Below are positions 7,068 to 16,976 of a DNA stretch of 20,945 nucleotides, in pieces. Within the stretch, counting starts at the first letter, position 1. Every line of letters starts with the position of its first letter. The translations under genes and the position numbers were made by a program. The stretch comes from Chara braunii (lineage: Eukaryota; Streptophyta; Charophyceae; Charales; Characeae): NCBI GenBank assembly GCA_003427395.1, contig BFEA01000655.1:15318-36262 (forward strand), written 5' to 3'. Below the pieces are notes generated by a model. That model had not been told where the DNA came from, ran no database searches, and was given only the letters and a program-made list of their open reading frames with translations.

Positions 7068-8603
7068 TCAAGGGGACGGCGGGATAATGACCGGGGACGA
7101 AGGCCGATCCCCCGCATCGGTACGTGGACGAACTGGGGGACGGGCTGAGGTGGAGGGGGAGGGTGATTGGCTAAGTCTCCGTCGCGATGCGCTCGGAGTC
7201 GTGGCCGCAGGGTCGCCATCTTCGGGCTTGGGGGGCTCCGGATCCCGGGTCGGGTCTTCGTTGATGCGCAGGTTCGCCCCGCTAGCAAACTCCAACTGCC
7301 TTTTCCTGGCGGCGATCTCTTCCCTCTTACGTGCCGCCTCGGGACCTTCCGCCTCTGTGCCTGTGCGCGCCGCTTCTTCCGGCAAGGCTTCCCACTCCGA
7401 TCCGGCTTCCTCCTCTTCGTCGTCTTCTTCCCCTTCCTCTTCTACACTCTGCTCCCCTTCGCTGTGCTCACTATAACTCCCTTCCTCCGACGTTTCTTCT
7501 TCGGCGTCGCCCTCTTCTTCGGTGGCTTCTTCTTCTCCTTCTCCTTCAACCGCCTCCTCTGACGTATCTTGCTTCAGATAGAAGGCAAGATTGATGATTC
7601 CGTACGGCTTCAAGTACTCTTGCTGCGACGGCAGGGCATTTTCACTCCCTGGTTCCTCCAAGCACGCAGTCCACTATAGGTACGATGCCAATGTCCGCGT
7701 AAGGACGTGCGGAGCCAGACTCTCGTCACTTTGCGAAACGATATCGAGAGAGAGGTCGTCGACCAATTGCGCGAGCGGGACGACGAGTTTCTGGGCAATT
7801 AGCTGGCGATGGCCCGGCCGCACCGATCCGAAGAGAAAACCGAGAAGATCGCCCTCTACGTCAGTTCTTCAGGCCTAGATAATCAACAGCTCCAGGTACT
7901 CAATCCACCCCTGATGCTCGTCGGTCTGCGTCCACGTCACCTTCACTCTGGCCAAGCATACAGACAGATCGACAAAAGTCTCGCGCCACGCCCGCCAATG
8001 CCTGGGATCGAGGAGCGGGACAGCAAGGGGCTCGAGCAAGAAGGAAAGACGAGGATGAAGATCGGATTGCCAGAAGGTGAGGAAAAGAGAGGAAAGGCCG
8101 AAGGTGGAGAGAGGAGTGAGAGGAGCGGCGCGGTTCATTGGGGGCGTTGGAAGGGGATGAGTGTGGGAAGCACAACTGTCGGCTGGCGCGTAGAGGTGCG
8201 GATCCTGTCGAAGTCAGTCCCGTACGTCGGGACGAGGTTGCACTCGGGGCGCGCAAGACCGTGATGCCACTCAACCGATAACTGCTGCGTCCACTCTCGC
8301 AATGAGGTCAGGATCGCGGTATGCCGAAGCGAGCGGACCGCGCTGATATCGCCACTGAAGGCAGCGACCGTGGTGACGTGGCTCGTTCCTGGGGCCGCCC
8401 GCCACCTCTGCCAATACTACTGTCTGCGGACTTCCTGCGAATCGGAACGCAGCGGCGGCACACACACCCTCGGTGCCGAAGAACTGCGTCAGTCGTTGAA
8501 GATCAGGACTGAGCCGCGGATGATGAACTTGCCGGATCTCCGAGATGTAGCCACGTGGCTTCAACAGATGATTGCCAAGGGGTTGCTCCGTGATGAAACT
8601 CAT
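7068..8603 (-). pseudogene. Extra 3' ORF, acidic protein, unknown function (broken)
   Basis: This open region lies between integrase and the 3' LTR, the position of env-like or accessory ORFs in plant Ty3/gypsy elements. The candidate start ATG (8601-8603) overlaps the stop of the integrase ORF as ATGA. A first part of mixed composition contains a Trp-rich segment near 7930-8090. It is followed by a strongly Glu/Asp-rich segment (about 7330-7570), then a basic and Pro/Ser-rich tail ending VIIPPSP at 7068. The frame shifts near 8420 and again near 8140, and is cut by stops at about 7876, 7870 and 7674-7676. No transmembrane segment or signal peptide typical of envelope proteins is evident. The acidic tract suggests a nucleic-acid- or histone-interacting role, but that is a guess. 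Confidence 0.6.
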
Positions 8604-10337
8604 GGCGAGGACGGGGAAGAAGATGAGAGATGGGAACAAGAGGGAGAAAATGAGGCGGGGGNTAGATCGTCGTCGTCCTCTTCTTCAGTAGATGAGGGAG
8701 ACGGAGGAAGATCAGAAGGAGGGAGGGGACGAATATAAGAGGTATGGCGGACGATGGGGACAAAGCTATGGCTGGCGCTGGCCTCGGGCGCAATGCGCAC
8801 CGTGTTGGCACCGTTGGGTCCGAGATCGACAACGTGGAAACAGCCAGAAAACTTGGGAGCAAGTTTCCGGTCGCGTGCATATTTACGTACCTGCACCAGG
8901 TCCCCTAATTTATATTGACGTTGAGGACCGACGTTCCCATTTCGGGCCTCGTAGCCACGGACTTGCCTTCCGTGGGCTAGATCAGTCATTTTCTTTCGGG
9001 CTAGCTTCGAGACGACCTTTTCCATCAAATCGGCGTACCTTTTGGCCTTGGCCTTAAGGGGCGGCACGCGTGTCTCTACCCCCTTCTTTGGCAATTTCCG
9101 AGTCGCCCCGATAATCGACACATGGGAGGCTATTGGTGCAAAGCTGAACGGGGGTGAACCCCGTGGATTCGTGAGGGGTGGCCCGGTGAATTCTGACGAT
9201 TTGGTATACGATCTCGGACCACGGACGCGTGTCATGCACCAATAGATTTCTACAAAGGGCAGTCTTTACCATGCGATTGGCATTTTCGGCCAACTCATTC
9301 GACTGGGAAACATGGGGCGTCGTGTGCCGAAGTGTAATGCCTCGGAGCGCGAGCAACTCCTCTACCACGCCTTTGAATTCGGACCCGTTGTCGGTTAGAA
9401 TCTCTTCCGTATCTAGGTGGGTATAGAGGAACCGATCGATGTACGTGGCTATCTCTGCGGCCTTACGGGTCTTGCAGGGGTAGACCTCGATGTATTTGGA
9501 AAAATGATCTATTAAAACTAAAAGGATGGCATATTCGCAACGCTTTGGGCCAGGTGGCACGTCGATATCTGTCGTGTCCATACTGACTCGCTGGAAAGGG
9601 CGTTGTACTTCTGTCGGTACTATCGTGTTTGGTCCTCGTATTGGGGCACGATCGGCGACACAAACCAGACAGGTGGCGACTACGTATCTGACATCGTCCC
9701 GTATATTAGACCAAAACCATCGATTTTGATCTATAGTTGCTTCAGTGACACGTATCGCGAAGTGAGCGGCCTGCTCTTCGTGAGCAGATCGGGTCCAATC
9801 ATATCTCTGGAATGGATGGGGAACCGTCAACCACAAAGTTTAACCCGATCCATCAGTTTTTCGCTTTTCCAGGTGACCATTGATCCATCGGTAATCCCGG
9901 GATCTTTCGGTAGCCCGACGTCTGTCGTGCTTAGTGAGATGATCGAAGGGTAAGCCAACCAATTTAGCTAATAGAATTTTATCCGTCCAGACCTCCGCTC
10001 GCCTGTATTTCTCGTCATATTCAGCGCCGTCCGTTCGGGCAGCATCAAATCGAACCTCGGTGGGGAGTTTGTCCGTTCTACACAGAGGGCACTTCCAGAC
10101 CTTACTACTCATTCGGTATCGAACACATGCACCGTGCGCACGATTGACACACGTGGCACAATCGATCCAATCAACGAATCCGGTCTCAAAAGGATGACAG
10201 TCCACCCGATAAACCCGTGTAATACACGTACAAAAATAGCAGAATTTATCAGGAAGGGTGGTAAAGAAGGCCGAGGAGGTGAGAGGGGCGGAATCAGCAA
10301 GGGAAGAAGGGGTCGCAGAGACAGGTGGGGTAGTCAT
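8600..10337 (-). pseudogene. PHD-like finger plus integrase plus GPY/F ORF (broken)
   Basis: The ATG at 10335-10337 follows a CT-rich tract. A PHD-like Cys4-His-Cys3 pattern lies at 10082-10241: CYFC, then DWIDCATC, AHGAC and a closing WKCPLC. The integrase core follows. The N-terminal zinc region (HEEQAAH, closing CLVC near 9659-9670) precedes the catalytic triad: Asp in SMDTTD (9576-9578), Asp in LTDNGSEF (9390-9392) and Glu in LAENANR (9285-9287). There are 34 residues between the last two, one fewer than usual. A GPY/F-like module (YKLGDLVQV near 8890-8922, FSGCF near 8836-8856) has Cys in place of the Pro. A TAA at 9840-9842 splits the PHD part from the integrase core, and a one-base slip at a C run (9079-9083) shifts the frame before GPY/F. 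No chromodomain is seen. Confidence 0.85.
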
Positions 10338-10348
10338 GATGAGAAGGG

Positions 10349-10351
<3 letters not shown>

Positions 10352-10412
<61 letters not shown>
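10352..10412. repeat. (AG)n microsatellite, CT-rich on the coding strand
   Basis: About 60 bp of AG dinucleotides with one interruption near 10395. It sits between the stop ending the RNase H frame (10452-10454) and the ATG of the PHD-integrase ORF. On the coding strand it is a pyrimidine tract running to within a few bases of that ATG. Confidence 0.95.
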
Positions 10413-10451
10413 CAGGGTTGCAGAGAGGGTAGAGCAAAGGCCCCGTATCAC

Positions 10452-13400
10452 TCACTCCTTCGACAAAATTTCCACTTGCCTGTACCGCGGTCCGTTCTCA
10501 TCCTTCGGCTCATTCCAAGGAATCACCTCCTCGCTCTTGGGGACCTTCTCAGGTCGGTGCAGTCGTGTTAACCCGTCAGCATTCTCGTGCCTCTCGTGCT
10601 TCCGATGACGGATGTCAAAGTCCATGCTCTACAGCATCGTCGCCCATCGCCCAATCATGCCCGAGTAGTCCTTAGATTTCTTCAAAGCTAATAATCGCTC
10701 ATGATCGGTCATCAGCGTGAACTTCTGCCCATACAGATAGGCTCGAAAGTGACTGATTCACCACAGAGCTGCATAGCATTCTCCTGTCGGGGCGACATTA
10801 TTGCGCTTGCAAGCAGGCACTGACTTAGACGCGTATTCTACCACGTATTCGAGCCCGCTTGGTCCCACCTGGGCCAAGATCGCCGAGATCGCCTCCGGCT
10901 GCCAGTCCGTGATGAGGACAAAAGGCTTTTCGGGATCCGGTCTTATAAGGACCGGAGCCAAAATAAGTGTTGCCTTGAGCTTCGAAAACGCTTGATCACA
11001 CTCCGGCGTCCAAATCAACGGTTGATCCTTTTTCAGCAGATTTGTGAGGGGACCCGCAATCGCCGCGAAGCCCTTGATAAACCTTCGGTAGTACGAGGCC
11101 AGACCCAAAAAGGCGCGAACTTGCGTGATAGTCGTGGGCACGGGCGTGTCTCTTACAACTGCCATCTTTTGAGGTTCCGGTCTCAGTCCCTGGTCTGTCA
11201 CCACGTGTCCCAGGAAGGAAATGGTGGTGAGAAAGAACTGACATTTCTCAAGCGCCACCTTGAAACCGGCATCCCTCAATGCATGTAGCGCTCATTCCCC
11301 TTCGTAAGAACTTGAGTACACAAGAATATCATCCATGTACACAATTACGCAATAGTTGATGATACTCTGCGTCAGACGTGACTTCCGCACAAAGTTATGA
11401 AAAACCATGTTCATGACTCACTGAAAGGTTGCTGGAGCATTGCAGATGCCCATTGGACATCGAATCCATTGCTAAGTACCTTCGAACAACACAAACGCCG
11501 TTTTCGAACGATCCTCCTCTCGAACAAGAAGATGATGAAACCCATGACGAACATCAAACTTACTGAAAAATCGAGCACTTCCAATCGCATCCAACAACTC
11601 ATCAATCGGGGGAAGGGGGTACACATCTTTTATCGTGATATCGTTCAACTTTCGATAATCGATGCATATGTGAATCCCTCCGGCCTTTTTGGGCATGATT
11701 ACCATAGGAAACGACCAAGGTCCTATAGCAGGTTCGATCCATCCATTAGCTTCGAATTCCTTAATTCGCTGAAATGCGGCCGCCCGTTGGGCTGACAAGT
11801 ATCGGTAAGGAACGCAACTAATGAGTGGGTGATCCCCCGTAAGGATGGCATGCTCAATCACGTTAGACAGTCCGGTATCGATATCGTTATCGTGCACAGT
11901 TAATACCTCTACGTACCCATTCAAGATGTTAATCAATAATTTTCTAAACTCCAGGGGGACGTGATTCGACAGAATGACTGTCGGTCGATTGGGTGTCTCG
12001 AGGGGCATGTTGATCCAATCAGCAGGCCGATTCCGTCGGTCATGGGCACTAGAGAAAATAGAGTTGCTGGTGCGGATAGAAAATACAGTCGCAATCATCT
12101 TGGATTCAGCAGGGCTAATCATCTCGGTCTCTTTAATTTCGGCGTCAATTTCCGAATCAGCCGCAGTTTCTTCCACGGTTAGTCTTGTTAAATCCACAAT
12201 TTTCTGCATTAGATCGGACACATCGTCGACGGGAGCTTCGGCTTCTCGTTTTATCAGAGCGATGGTCGCTCCTGTTGTAAGCAGCGACCTTGGAGGGAAA
12301 ACAGAAACATTCAGGTATTGTTTCACCTGTTGATAGCGCGCTCGGAGGGAAAGTGTTCCCTCGTACAAAGTGCGAGGGGGTTCCAAATCGTCTGCTAGGT
12401 CAGATATTTGCAAGATGGGTTCCCCGAGAAAGATCAAGGAACTGACCTGGGCTTCCATAGGTGCGAGCGTGTTATCTTTCGGACTCAAGTGAAAAGTTTG
12501 TGTGGTTCTGGGAACCATCCGAAATTCCTCTTGAGTTTCGTGCTCGAAAAGTTCGACTAAGTGTTTCCACTCATTCTCACTAGGCATCTCTTCTTCGCAC
12601 TCCTGCTCTTCGAATCCGCTACTATTATCCGGAGATGGAAATTCCTCGTGATCGGGACCTTGAATCATCCCTATCCGAGGAGAATCAGGATTCCTTTTTA
12701 CTACTCGGGTGGAAATCCGCAACGGAACTGTCTGAGGTTTTCCACCTGTTTGCGTAAGCACCAACTGTTTGGAATCAAAATGCATGCGGGCACCTACCGC
12801 CATTGCCCAAGGCAGTCCCAACAACACCGAATATGAGTGCACATCTGTGACTAAGGCGTTAACGAGGAGGTGCACTCGTCCAACTTTCACGGCCACATTC
12901 TCAATGACTCCTACGATATCCATTGCTTCCTCGTCAGAAGAGACGTAGTTGTCTTTGCCAGATTGAGGGAGAATCGAGTTGAGTCGTCCTGTTCGTCTCA
13001 CCGTATCTAATGATATAGCGACCGCGGAGGACCCAATATCGATGAGGGCGTTAAAAGGTTTGCCCCATACTTCACAATCACATTCAGCACTTTTCCACAA
13101 TACTGGTCGAGCTCGCACGAAATGATATTTCTCAGCTAAATAAATCGTAGCTACTCGCGCGGCTTCGGGTTCATCAACTTCAGGTTCAGGCGGTGCAACA
13201 CCCCCTGCTTCGTCCTCCTTCTTTTTCAACATTCGTTGTATACGCTTGTATGTAAAGCGTTTTTGATTCTTCTGATATTGTTGCAGTAGCTTGTCATTTG
13301 CAGCTTCGGATATGGTGAGCAAATGTTCCACTGGGACCGGAACGCGAATGTCCAGTTGCTTAAGCATTCGTAGCACATCAATTTCTCCCGTCCGAAACTG

Positions 13401-13673
13401 TGGTCCGGGGTTAGATTCGCACTTGACCCATTCAAGATCGTCATGAGCCGTTCGGATTGCTTCGACCATGCCGGTGAGATGAAGGTATTCGGTCGGATCA
13501 ACCACGTCAGTGGCTTCGGAAGAAGAAGTCCCCGAGGTCGATGTAACCACAATTGAGGGGGAAGGTCGCTCAGGGGAGTAAGCGATGATCTCCTCATCTC
13601 GGGCCGTATCCATTAGTGCAGCTACTCGTCCTTGATTCAAAGCTACGGGGGCTGCGGCAGGTGGGGGCTGATT
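10452..13673 (-). pseudogene. Protease, reverse transcriptase and RNase H (broken pol)
   Basis: It continues the gag frame without a shift. The aspartic protease region has NALIDIGSSAVA with the active site DIG at 13032-13040, where DTG or DSG is canonical, so it is probably dead. RT motifs are PKKAGGIHICIDYRKLN, then SKFDVRHGF with the catalytic Asp at 11553-11555, and YMDD intact at 11328-11339. The connection and RNase H follow (FLGLASYYRRFIKGFA, then LITDWQ with Asp at 10915-10917, GECYAALW, and TDHE after a stop). In-frame stops lie at 11472, 11418, 11292, 10758 and 10629. The stop at 10452 may be the natural end. RNase H is followed by a CT microsatellite rather than directly by integrase. 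Confidence 0.93.
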
Positions 13674-14726
13674 TCATTTTGGCTGCGGAAAGTCCCGGGC
13701 GAAATGCCCGGGCTGTTTGCAATTGTAACACTCAATCCTCTCTGCCAAGTTAGCTGCATGAGGGAACTGCGGTGCATGTCCAGGTGCAGGCGGGGCGGGC
13801 AAAAGCGGGAACGATGCAGGGGCAGGTGGAGCAGGAGCCGGGTTGGGCTTAATCAGCCTGCTCATAATCTGTTCCATTCGATCCATGTAAGCCGCCTGCA
13901 TTTGGACCAGATTGCTCATCCATTCGGATTGCTTGGTAATAGCTGTATGGATCATTTGTGCCAAGTGCATATTTGTTATGGACATAGAGGCAGGATCTTG
14001 GGAGCTTCTGGGTTAAACAGTTGCTACCTGTTGGTTCATGGGGAGAGTCGGAGGAGGGGGAGAAGGAGTTGGCGGGATATCAGAGGTGAACCCTTCAGGA
14101 AGGTCATGATCAGGCCAGGGATAGAATCGTCCTACCGCTCGTAACCACGATCGTCGTTTCGCCGCTACATCCTGAATCGTGTCTGTAATGTCTTCGTCTC
14201 CTTGACTGATATACTTCTTTGTATCCGTCAGGTCTAACTCAAGCGCTTTGGTTATGACAGCGGATAACTGGTTCGTTTTAGGGGGAACCTTTTTCTGCAG
14301 CTTAGCTTTTAGCGTCGGATTTCGTAGATGATCGATGAACAAATCTCGGGCGGAATTTTCATTTCGCCCTGATTTGTCCAACGTGTTTTGGAATCGATCC
14401 ACGAAGTCAGGCAACAATTCCCCTGGTTCTTGTGGTCGAGTTTTGAGCACATACCAAGCAGCGTCTTCGCTGACCGTATCAAATCTGGCCAAGAACGATC
14501 GCTTGAAGGTATTCCAATCTACCCATCTGTGTTTCCTAAACCAATCATGCGCCGTGTTGCGAAGCAGCAAGGTGATGACGCGGGGGAGATCTTTCGCGCT
14601 ATATCCTTGAGCTTGGACGACTTCCAACCAAGTTTCGGGGTGGGTGTGATTGGGAAAGAAAGGAAAAGCGGCCGGAATACTAACAATCGCCCTAGGGGGT
14701 GTTGCGTTGCCGTCGGCCATTGGCAT
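13674..14726 (-). pseudogene. gag: Gag (Retrotrans_gag domain and damaged zinc knuckle)
   Basis: The start MPMADGNATPP lies about 115 bp inside the primer-binding site. A Retrotrans_gag-type region follows (AHDWFRKHR, WNTFKRSFLARF at residues about 52-80), and a helical region continues to about residue 190. A TAA at 14013-14015 interrupts the frame. The same frame resumes with a Pro/Ala-rich linker and a zinc knuckle, CYNCKQPGHFARDF, near 13686-13730. The expected final Cys of the CX2CX4HX4C motif is Phe, so zinc binding would be lost. A TGA at 13674-13676 ends this segment, and the frame continues directly into protease, so gag and pol were probably one polyprotein. Confidence 0.9.
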
Positions 14727-14840
14727 AGTTGGTCAGCCTCGGCAGATCTTGATCTAGTCACCAGGCGATCTCGGCCAGCAGGTTGAGGACTTCTTCTACC
14801 TCTCCCCTGTTCGGCTTACTATCATCAGAACCAACACGAA
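14727..14840 (-). other. Gag leader
   Basis: Untranslated stretch of 114 bp between the primer-binding site and the gag start. No further feature was recognised. A packaging signal would be expected near here but cannot be read by eye. Confidence 0.4.
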
Positions 14841-14855
14841 TCGGCTCCGATACCA
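14841..14855 (-). other. Primer-binding site, initiator tRNA-Met type
   Basis: The minus strand reads TGGTATCGGAGCCGA directly next to the 5' LTR. The known plant initiator tRNA-Met primer site is TGGTATCAGAGCC, so 12 of the first 13 bases match and the mismatch is a single transition. Minus-strand DNA synthesis would start here. This fixes the orientation and the inner edge of the 5' LTR. Confidence 0.85.
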
Positions 14856-15126
14856 ACCTCACGCTCTGTGCTGTCTTCCGTTCGGAGTGCTAAGGGTGCG
14901 GAAAGAGGGCCCAGGAAAACAGCAAGATGGGGTGTGCCAAGGATTTTTGGAAAAATTGAGTGTGGGGACACAAACAGAACTGCAATCCCCCGTGTTGGTC
15001 CGATGAAGTAAGTCGGTTGCTTTCGCACGTCGCGGAATGCGCGCGCAGGCACGGCGCGAAAAGAGAAAAATCCAAATTCAATCCAAAAAGTATTGCCGAA
15101 CTTCCCACCGCGCCACGGCTCTTCGT

Positions 15127-15624
15127 TTAGAGCGAAAGGGCTTCGGTACACACCGCGTGTCCCGTTTCCGTATCAAGTCCCGACGTCGCTCGTTTGTGTT
15201 CTGAGTCCGACGTGGAGGGTCTCAGCCACGTGGCTCTTTCCTTGTGCTCGTCTTCACTCCGCATTCGGTAGTGGAAACCCTTTGATTCGTAGCAGTCGAA
15301 ACGCTGGCACTCAGTGCACAGGGTTCGAGGCCAATGGGGCGCCACTGCCGTCCACGGAATGACGATCAGCTCGTTAAATGACAACAACACAGAGTAAGGC
15401 GGGAAGTGCGTATCGACAATGGCAAAGCCCGCGTCCACGAATCCAGAACAATGATTTTCGAGAAGGAAGTAATATCGCTCGCCGATCCGTGCGACAACTT
15501 CTCGTACGTCCCACTCGCAAACATGTGTCCTTTCCTCGTTATAAGGGAAGGGGCGCGTTGGCGTGGGAGATACGGGAGGCTGGCGCCCAATCGAGGTGCG
15601 GCCGTCAGTCCACATATCATTCAA
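15127..15624 (-). CDS. LTR-internal open frame (5' LTR copy), unknown
   Basis: Counterpart of the frame at 3443-3991: 165 codons, with the same start and about 145 aligned residues. The C-terminus differs because of an indel near 15195. No family is recognised. It lies downstream of the putative TATA box on the transcribed strand, so it would be part of the leader of the genomic RNA. Chance openness cannot be excluded. Confidence 0.25.
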   Translation of the reverse strand: MNDMWTDGRTSIGRQPPVSPTPTRPFPYNEERTHVCEWDVREVVARIGERYYFLLENHCSGFVDAGFAIVDTHFPPYSVLLSFNELIVIPWTAVAPHWPRTLCTECQRFDCYESKGFHYRMRSEDEHKERATWLRPSTSDSEHKRATSGLDTETGHAVCTEALSL

Positions 15625-16244
15625 TCAAAATGAGTTTGCAAAAACCCCGAGACGTCATAAAAAAGCACAATAAAAAAAAACAACTAATATTTTTCTTACT
15701 TTCGACACGAGAGAAGCATGGTACAAAACGCGTATAACCATGCAGGAATCGGGTTGGAGTTGCGAGGGACCAACCCGCGACTCAGGCTCAGCAGGCCAGT
15801 TTGTCGTAAATCCGAGGCGCCTTGCTCTTTCGAGGCTGCCCCACAGACTGGCTGCAGATGTCGTATAGTATAAGGCAGATAGCATGCGCAGTGCAATTCA
15901 GAACGACAGATCTAAACACTCTAAGACTTGCATTCTCGAATCAAGATCTCGTCGAGCTCCGGGTCTAATCAACAAAAAATTCACATACAAGCATTTTCCT
16001 TTCTATGCGTACATCCACTGTGGAAGGTGCGAAAATGACAATGGGGCATCAACTCCCTCCACAAATCAGAAACAAATCGGGGAATTGTACACATGCATCC
16101 ACCGTTCACAAGACAAGATGATTGCGTTCCTTTGCATCCGGGGATTACCCAGGAAACCAATGGAAGAGTTTCGCAAGAAGTTCTTCCGCACAGGAAATCA
16201 CAAGGATTCACTTCTGTTCACAGGAGAGACAGACTCATAACACA

Positions 16245-16410
16245 TCTCTTCGTTTAGAGCGAAAGGGCTTCGGTACACACCGCGTGTCCCGTTTCCGTAT
16301 CAAGTCCCGACGTCGCGCGTTTGTGTTCTGAGTCCGACGTGGAGGTTCTCAGCCGCGTGGCTCTTTCCTTCGCAAGTCCCGACGTCGCTCGTTTGTGTTC
16401 TGAGTCCGAC
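16245..16410. repeat. Intra-LTR duplication private to the 5' LTR
   Basis: 16246-16370 copies 15119-15243 without gaps. 16373-16410 copies 15174-15211 again, so that core is present three times in this LTR. The block ends at GTCCGAC, which is also the rejoining point with the other LTR. Confidence 0.88.
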
Positions 16411-16794
16411 AAGAGAACGTTCGGCTTCACAGCCATGAACTCACACAAAAAAAAAATGATCCGCAACAATGAAGGCGCATTCTCCGTGGAATTCCAATAT
16501 GGCCCGGGCCAATCATCCACTCAACTCCAATTACCGACCCTCATACCCGCATCGACGATCCCCGCCGTCGCGTGCTAACTTCCGCCGCTGCGATCGTCAC
16601 CTCGCTGACGCAAGCTCTACACGGCTCGCCCGGATCCCAGAGTCCATCGTGGCGATCAAGCGCGCAACCGGCCAGCCTACGGTCAGCCCGTCAGGACTTT
16701 TCGACTCGCACCAAACTCATCACCTAGCCACTGCTTCCCGGAAGTTGGCTTGCGAGTTGAAAACGTAAGGGAGATTTGTGGGCGCGCTTGCAGA

Positions 16795-16801
16795 ATTTAT
16801 A
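16795..16801 (-). promoter_or_regulatory. Putative LTR TATA box (5' LTR)
   Basis: TATAAAT on the minus strand. In a complete element this copy would drive the genomic transcript toward gag. The CCAAT inverted pair lies about 120-180 bp upstream. Confidence 0.45.
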
Positions 16802-16921
16802 GTTGCGAGAAAGAAGACAGACGGGGGAAAAGATAGAGGGAAAATCGAGGTGTAGGAGGAGAAGATTCGGCGAGGGGTGCTCAAGGGAAGCCATGTCGAT
16901 CCCTTGGAACCCAATGTTCGG

Positions 16922-16976
16922 CCAATCAGATTCGTCGCGCAATAGGAAGATCCTTTTACTCAACGCGTCTGATTGG
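16922..16976. promoter_or_regulatory. Inverted pair of CCAAT boxes (5' LTR)
   Basis: CCAATCAGA (16922-16930) and TCTGATTGG (16968-16976) are exact reverse complements and match the pair in the 3' LTR. Confidence 0.45.

Noticed and set aside
7087-7594. Plus-strand open frames rich in Ser/Pro/Leu
   Set aside because: They are antisense shadows of the Glu-rich 3' ORF on the minus strand.
7068-8603. Envelope protein for the 3' ORF
   Set aside because: No signal peptide, transmembrane anchor or furin-like site is visible, and the protein is dominated by an acidic tract.
8600-8830. Chromodomain after the GPY/F module
   Set aside because: The tail after GPY/F is Pro/Ser-rich with a short Glu/Asp run and lacks the aromatic cage and chromodomain fold pattern.
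10134-10608. Plus-strand Arg/Glu repeat proteins
   Set aside because: They come from reading the AG microsatellite and the antisense of the PHD region.
9054-14726. Alternative genetic code to explain the in-frame stops
   Set aside because: TAA, TAG and TGA all interrupt the frame, and motif residues are damaged too (DIG protease, Cys-to-Phe knuckle). Decay is simpler.
9054-14726. U-to-C RNA editing restoring Gln/Arg codons at the stops
   Set aside because: Such editing is known from plant organelles, and this element is nuclear in type; nothing in the sequence supports it.
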